Part shown: positions 1-7,642 of the stretch, piece after piece
How positions within the stretch are numbered: the stretch's first letter is position 1
Layout of the letters: each line of letters starts with the position of its first letter
Made by a program: the position numbers and the translations under genes
Origin: Clostridia bacterium
GTDB lineage: Bacteria > Bacillota > Clostridia > Oscillospirales > Acutalibacteraceae
Assembly: GCA_017622555.1 (NCBI GenBank)
Contig: JAGAQV010000001.1
Location: 62,001 to 126,000 of the forward strand
Direction of reading: 5' to 3'
Length of the DNA stretch: 64,000 nucleotides
Notes under the pieces: model-generated
What the model was told of the DNA's origin: nothing
Databases searched by the model: none
The model's input: only the letters and a program-made list of their open reading frames with translations

Positions 1-540
1 TCTTAAAATTTCAAGGCTAATATCCTTTGCAGTAACAAAGGGGTTTAATTTACCAATAAGGTTTACCTTATACATTTTGGGCATTGTTATGTAATAAGCG
101 CCTCCACCCATTGCAACCGCAACGTCAAGACCGCCCGCACCCATTGCAAGCATACCTATACCGCCGCCTGTGGGAGTATGGCTGTCGGAACCAATAAGGG
201 TTTTACCCGGCTTTCCAAAGCGTTCAAGGTGAACCTGATGGCAAATACCATTACCTGGGCGTGAAAAATAAATGCCGTGTTTTTTACAAACCGACTGGAT
301 ATAACGGTGGTCGTCGGCATTTTCAAAGCCAGACTGTAAGGTATTATGGTCAATATAAGCAACGCTACGCTCGGTTTTAACACGGTCAAGACCCATTGTT
401 TCAAATTCAAGGTAAGCCATTGTACCTGTTGCATCCTGAGTTAAGGTTTGGTCAATTTTTAAAGCGACCTCACTACCTACGGTCATTTCGCCGCTTATCA
501 TATGGGCTTTAATGATTTTTTGTGCTATGGTTAAACCCAT
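1..540 (-). CDS. Aconitate hydratase, N-terminal 180 residues (runs off left edge)
   Basis: Interconverts citrate and isocitrate through a [4Fe-4S] cluster in the cytosol. The visible part is the conserved N-terminal region of the aconitase/LeuC superfamily: QTLTQDATGT near residue 31, AYIDHNTLQ near 61 and GSDSHTPTGG near 117, as in the clostridial putative-aconitase family. The ATG at 540 lies 5 nt after the stop of the GntR gene and its ribosome binding site GGAAAGGA sits inside that gene's end, so the two are co-transcribed. The frame is open to base 1, so the gene is cut by the window and not truncated biologically. With the citrate synthase upstream it forms the first two steps from oxaloacetate and acetyl-CoA towards 2-oxoglutarate. 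An isocitrate dehydrogenase gene next to the left is expected but not visible. Confidence 0.93.
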   Translation of the reverse strand, partial: MGLTIAQKIIKAHMISGEMTVGSEVALKIDQTLTQDATGTMAYLEFETMGLDRVKTERSVAYIDHNTLQSGFENADDHRYIQSVCKKHGIYFSRPGNGICHQVHLERFGKPGKTLIGSDSHTPTGGGIGMLAMGAGGLDVAVAMGGGAYYITMPKMYKVNLIGKLNPFVTAKDISLEILR

Positions 541-545
541 TTTTA

Positions 546-1184
546 TCAGTCCTTTCCTGCTATATGCTTATAAGCATTTTTCACGTGCTGTGCGGTAAAG
601 GCTTCAGCCGCAGCGGCATCGTGTTTTATAATTGCATTCAAAATTTCACGGTGTTCAGCCACCGATTCATTCGCACGGGACTGACTTTGAAGGGAAACCT
701 TGCGGTATTTTTGCACCTTTTTGTGAAGCGGCAAAAGTGTGTTATAAAAAACGTGACTGCCGCTGATTTTGTAAAGAATTTCGTGAAAACGGTTATCCAT
801 TAAACGAATTTGTTCGCTGTTTTGCTTTGCAAGGTAAAATTCCTGCAATTCAAGTGCCGATTTAAGCTCGTTAATATCTTCCTCGCTTGCCTTTTCAGCT
901 GACATTTTTGCCGCCAAGCCTTCAAGCTGTTCACGAATAATATAAATATCACGCAAGTCATCCTCACTGATACCAAGCACCTGTGAGCCTTTGCCTGTTT
1001 CAACAATTAAATGCTCTTGCTGAAGACGGCGAAGCGCTTCACGAATAGGTGTACGGCTTACACCCAATATTTCGCACAAATGGTTTTCGGTTAAAATATC
1101 ACCGCGCTGATATTTACCGCTTAAAATATCGGTTTCAAGGTGTTCGAACACCTGATCTGCCAATGAAACGGTTTTATGGTCCAT
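546..1184 (-). CDS. GntR-family regulator, FadR/FCD subfamily
   Basis: Predicted cytosolic one-component transcription regulator of 212 residues. A winged helix-turn-helix occupies residues 1-72, with GVSRTPIREALRRL at 41-54 as recognition helix region. The C-terminal FCD ligand domain keeps the metal-binding pattern D130-x3-H134, H178 and H200. It lies between the Re-citrate synthase and aconitase genes, 13 nt from the first and 5 nt from the second. Its ribosome binding site TAGGAG contains the citrate synthase stop codon. The position suggests it senses a carboxylate, perhaps citrate, and controls its own operon; the family often binds such acids, but the ligand here is inference. Confidence 0.9.
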   Translation of the reverse strand: MDHKTVSLADQVFEHLETDILSGKYQRGDILTENHLCEILGVSRTPIREALRRLQQEHLIVETGKGSQVLGISEDDLRDIYIIREQLEGLAAKMSAEKASEEDINELKSALELQEFYLAKQNSEQIRLMDNRFHEILYKISGSHVFYNTLLPLHKKVQKYRKVSLQSQSRANESVAEHREILNAIIKHDAAAAEAFTAQHVKNAYKHIAGKD

Positions 1185-1197
1185 TATATGTCAACTC

Positions 1198-2574
1198 CTA
1201 AAGTCTTTTAAATTTACCGCCGGATAATTCTTCAATTTTGCTTTCAAGCTCAAAGTTAGAAAGTGCGGTTTGACGGCCGTCTTCATATTCGGCATCAACC
1301 CATTCCTTTAGCTTCAAAATAAGCGGGTCTTTTTTATCTAAAGCATCATCACCCGAAAGACGATAATTTGTGTTTATCCAATATGCAATACCTGCTAAAC
1401 CGCTGGTCTTGCTAATTGTAACAGTTGCGGGACGGTTTAAAATCTTCTCGGTATCAAAAATATTATAAATTTCCTGATCCTTTAAAAGACCATCGGCATG
1501 AATACCTGCGCGTGTAACGTTAAAATTACGACCTGCAAAGGGGGTCATAGGCGGAATATCGTAACCCATTTCATTTTTGAAATACTCAGCAATTTCGGTA
1601 ATAGCGGTTGTATCCATACCATCAAGTGAACCACGAAGAGATGCATATTCCATAATCATAGCTTCAAGCGGAATGTTACCTGTTCTTTCCCCTATACCCA
1701 AAAGCGAACAGTTAACCGCACACGCACCGTAAAGCCAAGCGGTAGAAGCATTTGCAACAGCCTTATAAAAGTCGTTATGACCGTGCCATTCAAGCATTTC
1801 AGATGGAACGTCTGAATAATGCTGAAGACCGTAAATTATACCGGGTACACTTCTGGGTAAAGCAACCTCGGGGTAAGGTACACCATAGCCCATTGTGTCA
1901 CAAGCACGAATTTTTACAGGAATGCCTGCATCCTGCGACATTTTCATAAGCTCGTTTACAAACGGTACGACAAATCCATAAAAATCAGCACGGGTAATAT
2001 CTTCAAGGTGGCACCTTGGCATAACGCCCGCTTCAAAGGCTTCGGCAACTGCAGCAAGATACATATCAAGAACTTCTTTTCTTGATTTTTTAAGCTTTTT
2101 AAAAATGTGATAGTCACTGCACGAAACCAAAATACCCGTTTCACGAATGCCCAAATCCCTTACAAGCTTAAAATCTTCCTTGCTTGCACGAATCCAAGTA
2201 GTGATTTCGGGAAATTTAAGTCCCAATTCCTGACACTTTTCTAAAGCTTCCCTGTCCTTTTTGCTGTAAACAAAAAATTCAGTTTGGCGAATAATACCGT
2301 AAGGACCGCCAAGCTTAGACATAAGCTTGTATAAATCAACAATTTGCTTAACGGTGTAAGGCTCAACCGACTGCTGACCGTCACGAAGCGACGTGTCGGT
2401 TATCCAAATTTCTTCAGGCATACCCATTGGCACACGGCGGTGGTTAAAAGCAACCTTGGGGACCGAATCGTAAGAATAAATATCACGGTATAAATTCGGG
2501 TCAGCAACGTCCTGAAGCTCGTATTTATATATTTTTTGTTCGAGTAAATTTGTTTTGTTAGAAAGTTCCAGCAA
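1198..2574 (-). CDS. Re-type citrate synthase (homocitrate synthase-like DRE-TIM protein)
   Basis: Likely condenses acetyl-CoA and oxaloacetate with Re stereospecificity, the route used by Clostridium kluyveri and relatives in place of the Si-citrate synthase. The about 460-residue protein belongs to the DRE-TIM metallolyases: TDTSLRDGQQ near residue 62, the metal-binding HGHND near 267, and GERTGN near 298. Sequences of this length and pattern are often named pyruvate carboxyltransferase or isopropylmalate synthase, but the operon with aconitase supports citrate synthesis. Start choice: a GTG at 2583 gives the longest frame, but it lies inside the ribosome binding site GAGGTGA. The TTG at 2574, five bases after that site, is the better start. 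Homocitrate synthase is the main alternative. Confidence 0.85.
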   Translation of the reverse strand: MLELSNKTNLLEQKIYKYELQDVADPNLYRDIYSYDSVPKVAFNHRRVPMGMPEEIWITDTSLRDGQQSVEPYTVKQIVDLYKLMSKLGGPYGIIRQTEFFVYSKKDREALEKCQELGLKFPEITTWIRASKEDFKLVRDLGIRETGILVSCSDYHIFKKLKKSRKEVLDMYLAAVAEAFEAGVMPRCHLEDITRADFYGFVVPFVNELMKMSQDAGIPVKIRACDTMGYGVPYPEVALPRSVPGIIYGLQHYSDVPSEMLEWHGHNDFYKAVANASTAWLYGACAVNCSLLGIGERTGNIPLEAMIMEYASLRGSLDGMDTTAITEIAEYFKNEMGYDIPPMTPFAGRNFNVTRAGIHADGLLKDQEIYNIFDTEKILNRPATVTISKTSGLAGIAYWINTNYRLSGDDALDKKDPLILKLKEWVDAEYEDGRQTALSNFELESKIEELSGGKFKRL

Positions 2575-2604
2575 ACTTCTCACCTCTATGTTTTTCTGTA
2601 TACA

Positions 2605-2632
2605 ATTATACTCAAAAACATAAAAAAGTCAA
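2605..2632 (-). promoter_or_regulatory. Promoter of the citrate synthase-GntR-aconitase operon
   Basis: On the minus strand TTGACT (2632-2627) and TATAAT (2610-2605) are separated by 16 bp, about 25 bp upstream of the ribosome binding site. This is a good sigma-A-type match and the only one in the gap. It overlaps no gene. Confidence 0.75.
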
Positions 2633-2654
2633 TATATTATAATAATATAAATGC

Positions 2655-2682
2655 AAAAACCGCCGAAATAACGGCGGTTTTT
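2655..2682 (-). terminator. Intrinsic terminator after the SLOG gene
   Basis: An 11-bp perfect stem, AAAAACCGCCG / CGGCGGTTTTT with a 6-nt loop, lies just 3 nt after the stop of the SLOG gene. The stem supplies its own U-tract on the minus strand. It separates the nth transcript from the citrate synthase promoter. Confidence 0.88.
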
Positions 2683-2685
2683 AAA

Positions 2686-3249
2686 CTAAATATCCATTTT
2701 AAACTGAGAATTGTTAAATTCCTTAAAATATTCGGTGTTTACGTTTACAATATATCGCTTTTTCTTTTGGGCGTAATTTAAGGTGTTTCGTGTTCCGCCC
2801 TGCTTACCATCATACCAAGTAACAACATAATCGCTGCTGTCCACCATAAATTTATTACGGTTTTGGTAGCACCCTGCATGGTATTCCTTTGACAGCACAT
2901 TAACCTCATCGCAACGGTTTAAGACCTGTTCATAACGTGTTTTCCATTCATTAGAATATGATTTCTCCTGTTCTTCAAATGGCACAACAGCAATAAGCTT
3001 AATATCACTTTGTTTTTCTTTGAATTTAAGCACCGTTTCGGCAGCAATAATATCAAAGCCGGAAGCCATGCCCGTATAAAAAACACGGCAGTCATCGTCA
3101 ATTAAGGCCGAAATTGTTGTGGTTAAATTACGAAGCATAACCTCAAAATCGGCATTATTACTTTTTAGAGCAAACGGAAATTTTGACGGTCTGTACCCCG
3201 AAAAACAACACTTTTTATAATTCATTTCATCATTCAAAATGTTCACCAA
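2686..3249 (-). CDS. SLOG-domain protein, DUF1273/YpsA type
   Basis: About 187 residues with a single Rossmann-like SLOG domain: CCFSGYRPSKFPF at 14-26 resembles the CCFTGHRP start of the YpsA/DUF1273 family, and YTGMASGFDIIAAE at 58-71 is the glycine-rich nucleotide-binding loop. YVVTWYDGKQGGTRNTL at 141-157 is the usual second motif. The family is thought to bind a nucleotide-type ligand; its function is not established. The gene follows nth by a few bases and ends at a terminator. Start is uncertain: TTG at 3249 is the longest, a TTG at 3237 has GGTGA five bases upstream, and an ATG at 3225 would remove eight residues. Confidence 0.8.
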   Translation of the reverse strand: MVNILNDEMNYKKCCFSGYRPSKFPFALKSNNADFEVMLRNLTTTISALIDDDCRVFYTGMASGFDIIAAETVLKFKEKQSDIKLIAVVPFEEQEKSYSNEWKTRYEQVLNRCDEVNVLSKEYHAGCYQNRNKFMVDSSDYVVTWYDGKQGGTRNTLNYAQKKKRYIVNVNTEYFKEFNNSQFKMDI

Positions 3250-3252
3250 ATA

Positions 3253-3888
3253 TTATTTTTTCTTTATCTTCTTAGGGCATATATCCGCCAAAACGCATTC
3301 ATCACACTTGGGGCTTCGTGCAACGCAAACATCCCTGCCAAAAAGCACACTTCTGTGGCAAAAATCGTTTGATTTTTCGGGTGGCAAAAGCTTACGCATT
3401 GCCTTTTCCACCACAAGCGGATTATCACTTTCAACAAGCCCCAAACGGTTACAAATACGAATAAAATGCGTATCGCACACAACGGCAGGCTTTTTATAAA
3501 TATCACCAACCACTAAATTTGCGGTTTTGCGGCCCACACCCGAAAGGGTTGTAAGCTCTTCGATAGTATCGGGCACCTTGCCGTCAAAGTCATCTAATAT
3601 TTGCTGACTTAGTTTAATTAAATCCTTAGCCTTTGTTTTGTAAAGACCGCAGGTTTTAATAAGCTGCTCTACCCTATTTAATTCCGCATTTGCCATTTTT
3701 TCGGCTGTGGGAAATTCAAAAAACAAGTCGGGTGTTACCATATTAACACGCTTATCGGTGCACTGCGCCGAAAGCCGAGTTGCAACAAGCAGTTGAAAAG
3801 CGTCTTTATACTCTAAAGAGCAAATCGCATCAGGATACAACTTTTCAAGACGGTTTACCGCCTCAACAGTTCTTTCACCTTTACGCAT
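3253..3888 (-). CDS. nth: Endonuclease III, DNA glycosylase/AP lyase
   Basis: Excises oxidised pyrimidines and cleaves the abasic site in base excision repair. The 211-residue protein has the helix-hairpin-helix LSGVGRKTA at 115-123 with catalytic Lys121, the conserved Asp139 in VCDTHF, and the C-terminal [4Fe-4S] loop Cys188-x6-Cys195-x2-Cys198-x5-Cys204. All key residues are present and the length is typical. The start overlaps the end of the upstream EIIC-like gene by 8 bp, which points to translational coupling. Confidence 0.96.
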   Translation of the reverse strand: MRKGERTVEAVNRLEKLYPDAICSLEYKDAFQLLVATRLSAQCTDKRVNMVTPDLFFEFPTAEKMANAELNRVEQLIKTCGLYKTKAKDLIKLSQQILDDFDGKVPDTIEELTTLSGVGRKTANLVVGDIYKKPAVVCDTHFIRICNRLGLVESDNPLVVEKAMRKLLPPEKSNDFCHRSVLFGRDVCVARSPKCDECVLADICPKKIKKK

Positions 3889-4930
3889 TTGCTGACACCA
3901 GCTTTAAATCGCCCGATTTTATCCAACCAAGCTTACGCATTGCTTCAGCAATTGCAAGACATAAAGCCGCAGGTAAAATAAAGTGCATAAGCACAATTTC
4001 AAGCATGGCAACAACGGGTGAAGTACCTGCCGCAACCATTGTTGTATAAGCCGAAAACTGACCAACCAAACCTGCCGAGCCCATACCCGAGCCAATAGGG
4101 TCGCTAACCATTTTTAAAACTGCTGAAGCCACGGGCCCTAAAATTGCGCTTGAAATAATAGAAGGTAGCCAAATTATAGGATGGCGGACAATGTTTGGCA
4201 TTTGAATCATCGAAGTACCAATGCCCTGCGCGATAAGACCGCCGAATTTATTTTCACGGTAGCTTATAACCGCAAAGCCAACCATATTACAGCAGCAGCC
4301 AATTGTTGCCGCACCTGCCGCAAGACCCGAAAGTCCCATTGAAATGCCGACAGCCGCTGAAGAAATGGGTAAAGTAAGTAAAATACCCATAATAACCGAT
4401 ACTATTATACCACCTAAAATTGGACTTTGCTCAACGTTAACGTTTACAAGCTGACCAACCCATTTCATAAAGGTTGAAATATAAGGACCAACAAAATAAC
4501 CCGCCATAGAGCCAAGTAAAATACAGCAAACGGGGGTAACAATAATGTCAACCTTTGTTCTGCCTGAAACCAAATAGCCAATTTCAATTGCAACGTAAGC
4601 AGCAATAAAGGCGCCAAGCGGCTCACCGGGGGCACCAAGTGCAAAGGCTTCCTTTGCAACGGTTGGAAATGCGCCAACCATACCTGCAACAGCGGCGGCA
4701 ACGGTTGTTAAGGGGGATGCCTTTAATTTACAAGCAACACCAACACCAATGCCTGCGCCCGTTAGGGTTTTGGCAACACTGCCCATAGCATTCAAGTATG
4801 TACCAACCGCATTACCACCAATTATATTTGCAATTTGGCAAATAATTGTACCGATGATAAGTGTCGAAAAAAGACCGTAAGCCATACCTGAAAGGCCATC
4901 AATGAAAAGTCGGTTAAGATATTTTTTCAT
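3881..4930 (-). CDS. PTS EIIC-like membrane permease (PTS_EIIC_2 type)
   Basis: A very hydrophobic protein of about 349 residues with eight or more predicted membrane segments, rich in Gly and Ala. The N-terminal FIDGLSGMAYGLFSTLIIGTI is typical of the PF13303 family of EIIC-like proteins. No EIIA, EIIB or sugar kinase gene is nearby, so substrate and even phosphotransfer are unproven. An ATG at 4939 abuts the AAGGG ribosome binding site with no spacer; the ATG at 4930, nine bases downstream, is the likelier start. A promoter lies upstream and the 3' end overlaps nth by 8 bp. The link with DNA repair appears to be positional only. Confidence 0.78.
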   Translation of the reverse strand: MKKYLNRLFIDGLSGMAYGLFSTLIIGTIICQIANIIGGNAVGTYLNAMGSVAKTLTGAGIGVGVACKLKASPLTTVAAAVAGMVGAFPTVAKEAFALGAPGEPLGAFIAAYVAIEIGYLVSGRTKVDIIVTPVCCILLGSMAGYFVGPYISTFMKWVGQLVNVNVEQSPILGGIIVSVIMGILLTLPISSAAVGISMGLSGLAAGAATIGCCCNMVGFAVISYRENKFGGLIAQGIGTSMIQMPNIVRHPIIWLPSIISSAILGPVASAVLKMVSDPIGSGMGSAGLVGQFSAYTTMVAAGTSPVVAMLEIVLMHFILPAALCLAIAEAMRKLGWIKSGDLKLVSANA

Positions 4931-4965
4931 TTTGATCATCCCTTTTTTTAGAATTCATTGAAGTA

Positions 4966-4994
4966 ATTATACAAAAAAACAGTTAAATTTACAA
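4966..4994 (-). promoter_or_regulatory. Promoter of the EIIC-like/nth/SLOG unit
   Basis: Minus strand TTGTAA (4994-4989), 17-bp spacer, TATAAT (4971-4966), about 25 bp from the ribosome binding site. The consensus -10 and ideal spacing support it. Confidence 0.65.
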
Positions 4995-5055
4995 TAGTGT
5001 ATATGAACAAATTTTTTGATAAAAATATTTAATATTACGTTATAGAGGTGATATT

Positions 5056-6036
5056 TTGAAAACAATTGCATTTTTTGACACAAAAAGCTATGACCGTGAA
5101 AGCTTTCAAAAATATTCGGGTGAAGAACTTAACTTTCGTTTTTTTGAAAACAAATTAAATGAAGATACCGTAAGTATGGCGGCATGCTGTGATGCGGTTT
5201 GTGTTTTTGTAAACGATAATATAAACCGCCGTGTTATTGAAAAGCTTGAAAATTACGGAGTAAAAATTATAGCGCTTAGGTGTGCGGGCTATAACAACGT
5301 TGATTTAAAATTTGCCCGCAATCGAATTAAAGTTGTGCGTGTACCCGCCTATTCCCCTTACGCCGTTGCCGAACACGCCATGGGTATGATTTTAATGCTG
5401 AACCGCAAGCTTCACCGCGCATATATTCGTACACGCGACCACAACTTTTCGCTTGACTCACTAACAGGATTTGATTTAAAAGGTAAAACGGTTGGTGTTA
5501 TCGGCACAGGTAAAATTGGTCGTGTTTTTGCTGATATTTGCAATGGCTTTGGTATGAACATTATCGGCTTCGACCCGCAAGAAAGTACTGAATTTTGCGG
5601 CAAATACGAAAGCCTTGAAAACCTTTTATCGCAGGCGGATATTGTTTCGCTACACTGCCCACTTACGCAGGATAATAAGTATATTATAAATGAAGAATCA
5701 ATTAAAAAAATGAAAAAGGGCGCTTATATTATTAACACCTCACGTGGAAAACTAGTTGACACACAGGCGCTTATTACAGGGCTTAAAAGCGGTCAAATCG
5801 GCGCTGCCGGGCTTGATGTATATGAAGAAGAAACCGACCTGTTTTTTGAAGATTATTCTGATGAAATTATTAGAGATGATACTTTAAGCAGTTTAATTTC
5901 AATGCCAAACGTTATTGTAACCTCGCATCAAGCTTTTTTAACAAGGGAAGCCTTGTCGGCCATTGCCGAAACCACCGTTAAAAATCTTGAAGAATTTTTC
6001 AAAACGGGAAAAAGTGAAAACGAAATTATCATTTAA
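5056..6036 (+). CDS. D-lactate dehydrogenase, LdhA-like (D-2-hydroxyacid dehydrogenase)
   Basis: Reduces pyruvate to D-lactate with NADH during fermentation, in the cytosol. The 326-residue protein follows the LdhA subfamily closely: LRCAGYNNVDL at 74-84, RVPAYSPYAVAEHAMGM at 95-111, RAYIRTRDHNFSL at 121-133. The nucleotide loop is GTGKIG at 150-155. Catalytic Arg230 (NTSRG), Glu259 and His291 (SHQAF) keep the family spacing. The start is TTG, nine bases after the strong site GAGGTGA; no ATG fits. It is transcribed alone, away from the EIIC-like gene. Another 2-oxoacid substrate is possible. Confidence 0.88.
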   Translation: MKTIAFFDTKSYDRESFQKYSGEELNFRFFENKLNEDTVSMAACCDAVCVFVNDNINRRVIEKLENYGVKIIALRCAGYNNVDLKFARNRIKVVRVPAYSPYAVAEHAMGMILMLNRKLHRAYIRTRDHNFSLDSLTGFDLKGKTVGVIGTGKIGRVFADICNGFGMNIIGFDPQESTEFCGKYESLENLLSQADIVSLHCPLTQDNKYIINEESIKKMKKGAYIINTSRGKLVDTQALITGLKSGQIGAAGLDVYEEETDLFFEDYSDEIIRDDTLSSLISMPNVIVTSHQAFLTREALSAIAETTVKNLEEFFKTGKSENEIII

Positions 6037-6037
6037 C

Positions 6038-6066
6038 TTGTTTTTATGTGCTAAAAATGATATAAT
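6038..6066 (+). promoter_or_regulatory. Promoter of the phosphatase-ruvX pair
   Basis: TTGTTT (6038-6043), 17-bp spacer, TATAAT (6061-6066). It begins just after the dehydrogenase stop codon. The -35 is weak but the -10 and spacing are ideal. Confidence 0.55.
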
Positions 6067-6083
6067 GCTTTTCGGTGATAGAA

Positions 6084-6755
6084 TTGACAAAAATATACTT
6101 TGTTCGCCACTGCGAAGCAACAGGCAATCTTAATCGCACCTTTCAAGGCAGTACTAATACCGATATTACCGAGCTTGGCGCAAAACAGCTTGAAAAGCTT
6201 GGCGAACGTTTTTCAAATATTCCGCTTGATAAAATTTATACAAGCCCATTAATGCGTGCCCAAAAAACCGCTTTTGCAATTAAAGGGAACCGTGATATTG
6301 AAATTGAGGTTTTAAATAGCATTACTGAGCTTGACGGCGGTGTTATTGAAGGCAAGCCCATTGATATTTCTTTTGCTGAACACCCTGACCTAAAGGATGC
6401 TTGGTTTAACCACCCGCATGATTTTGCACCGCAAAACGGTGAAGCAATGCGTGATGCTTATAAAAGAATTGAAAATGCTTTTTTTGAACTTTTAGCAAAG
6501 CACAAGGGTGAAACCATTGTCTGTACTTCTCATGGTGGCATTATTCGTTGTCTTGAATGCCGCATTTTATATAATGATATTACAAAGCTTAAGCAGGTTA
6601 CCCTTTTTGATAACACGGCAATTTGTCTTTTTGAAATTGACGATGATGGTAATATTACAATTAAACTTTCGAACGATTCTTCACATTTGACCCCCGACCT
6701 TATAAGACAAACTGCACGTCCATCAAAATTCTTACAAGCGGAGGGGTCAAAATGA
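6084..6755 (+). CDS. Histidine phosphatase family protein (phosphoglycerate mutase-like)
   Basis: A cytosolic phosphatase of the branch that transfers phosphate through a histidine. IYFVRHCEATGN at the N-terminus holds the catalytic RH pair, normally RHGE, here RHCE. A second conserved histidine is in VCTSHGG near residue 150 and the phosphate-binding Arg is in SPLMRAQKTA near 58. Substrate cannot be told from sequence; relatives include phosphoglycerate mutase, CobC and general sugar phosphatases. A GTG at 6075 is part of the ribosome binding site GGTGAT, so the TTG at 6084 giving MTKIYFVRH is preferred. It overlaps ruvX by 4 bp (ATGA). Confidence 0.85.
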   Translation: MTKIYFVRHCEATGNLNRTFQGSTNTDITELGAKQLEKLGERFSNIPLDKIYTSPLMRAQKTAFAIKGNRDIEIEVLNSITELDGGVIEGKPIDISFAEHPDLKDAWFNHPHDFAPQNGEAMRDAYKRIENAFFELLAKHKGETIVCTSHGGIIRCLECRILYNDITKLKQVTLFDNTAICLFEIDDDGNITIKLSNDSSHLTPDLIRQTARPSKFLQAEGSK

Positions 6756-7171
6756 TTATAATGTCAGTTGATTTAGGTAAGGCACGTACAGGTATTGCCG
6801 TTTCCGACAAGGGCGAAGGCTTTGCATTTCCAAAAACGGTAATTAACGAATATAACACCGAAAAATTAGTAACAAGAATTGCCGAATGGGCAAAAGAGTT
6901 AAATGCTGAGGAAATTGTTGTTGGACTTCCCAAAAATATGGACGGTACACTTGGTTGGCGCGCCGAAGAATGTAGTGAAATCGGCGAAAAAATTAAAGAA
7001 GCCACTTCCCTTCCCGTTGTTATGTGGGATGAACGCTGTACCACTGTTTCGGCTCATACTGCTCTTAATTTCACCGACACACGTGGCAAAAAACGAAAAA
7101 ACGTTGTTGATGCCGTTGCGGCAGTAATAATTTTGGAGGATTATTTAGCTTTTAAAAAGAACAAGAAATAA
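6752..7171 (+). CDS. ruvX: Holliday junction resolvase-like RuvX/YqgF
   Basis: RNase H-fold nuclease of 139 residues, implicated in 16S rRNA 5' processing and also proposed as a Holliday junction resolvase. The fold's acidic residues are visible: Asp7 in SVDLGKARTGIA, then IVVGLPKNMDG at 55-65, WDERCTT at 92-98 and VDAVAA at 119-124. The ATG sits 10 bases after GGAGGGG and overlaps the phosphatase stop. A terminator follows directly. Length is normal for the family. Confidence 0.92.
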   Translation: MIIMSVDLGKARTGIAVSDKGEGFAFPKTVINEYNTEKLVTRIAEWAKELNAEEIVVGLPKNMDGTLGWRAEECSEIGEKIKEATSLPVVMWDERCTTVSAHTALNFTDTRGKKRKNVVDAVAAVIILEDYLAFKKNKK

Positions 7172-7174
7172 TTT

Positions 7175-7206
7175 AAACACGGTAGGTTTTCTACCGTGTT
7201 TTTATT
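7175..7206 (+). terminator. Intrinsic terminator after ruvX
   Basis: AAACACGGTAG / CTACCGTGTTT is a perfect 11-bp stem with a GTTTT loop, followed by TTTATTTTTT. It separates ruvX from the GntR-ABC unit. Confidence 0.9.
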
Positions 7207-7220
7207 TTTTAGAAAAACTC

Positions 7221-7270
7221 TTGACATTTTTGCAAAAGTGTATTACTATAATAGTACAGTAGTACACTTT
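7221..7270 (+). promoter_or_regulatory. Promoter and probable GntR operator
   Basis: TTGACA (7221-7226) and TATAAT (7247-7252) flank an unusually long 20-bp spacer. Two nested dyads cover the -10: AAAGTGTA (7235-7242) pairs with TACACTTT (7263-7270), and TACTAT-A-ATAGTA lies at 7244-7256. The arrangement fits autorepression by the GntR protein encoded directly downstream, as in YtrA-type systems. Confidence 0.7.
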
Positions 7271-7282
7271 CGAGGTGATGAA

Positions 7283-7642
7283 ATGGAATTTAAAATTGAC
7301 AAATCACTGCCAATTTGTCCCCAAATTTGCGACCAAATATCAGCTTGTATTGCAACGGGTGAATTTCCGCCTGATGCTAAGCTTTTATCGGTGCGTGAAG
7401 TGGCCGTTAAGGCAGGTGTCAACCCCAACACTGTTCAAAAATCGTTCGAACAGCTTGAAAGCAAGGGGCTAATTTATTCTATACGAGGTTCGGGCTGGTT
7501 TGTGGGCAACAATGCTTACCGTGCACAAGAACAGGTTGATACCCTTGCAGAAGCTAAAACAAAAGCCTATTTTTCTGCTATGGCACAGCTTGGCTTTAAT
7601 GAAGAACAGGTTAAAATTTATATTAAGGAGTGGAACAAATGA
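7283..7642 (+). CDS. GntR-family repressor, YtrA type
   Basis: Short transcription regulator of 119 residues. A winged helix-turn-helix takes up residues 1-75, with LSVREVAVKAGVNPNTVQKS at 35-54, and only a short helical tail of about 40 residues follows, as in the YtrA subfamily, which regulates ABC transporters in the same operon. An in-frame extension to 7196 would cross the promoter, so the ATG at 7283 after CGAGGTGATGAA is chosen. Its stop overlaps the ATPase start by 4 bp. Cell-wall-active antibiotics induce some YtrA relatives; that is family knowledge, not shown here. Confidence 0.9.
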   Translation: MEFKIDKSLPICPQICDQISACIATGEFPPDAKLLSVREVAVKAGVNPNTVQKSFEQLESKGLIYSIRGSGWFVGNNAYRAQEQVDTLAEAKTKAYFSAMAQLGFNEEQVKIYIKEWNK

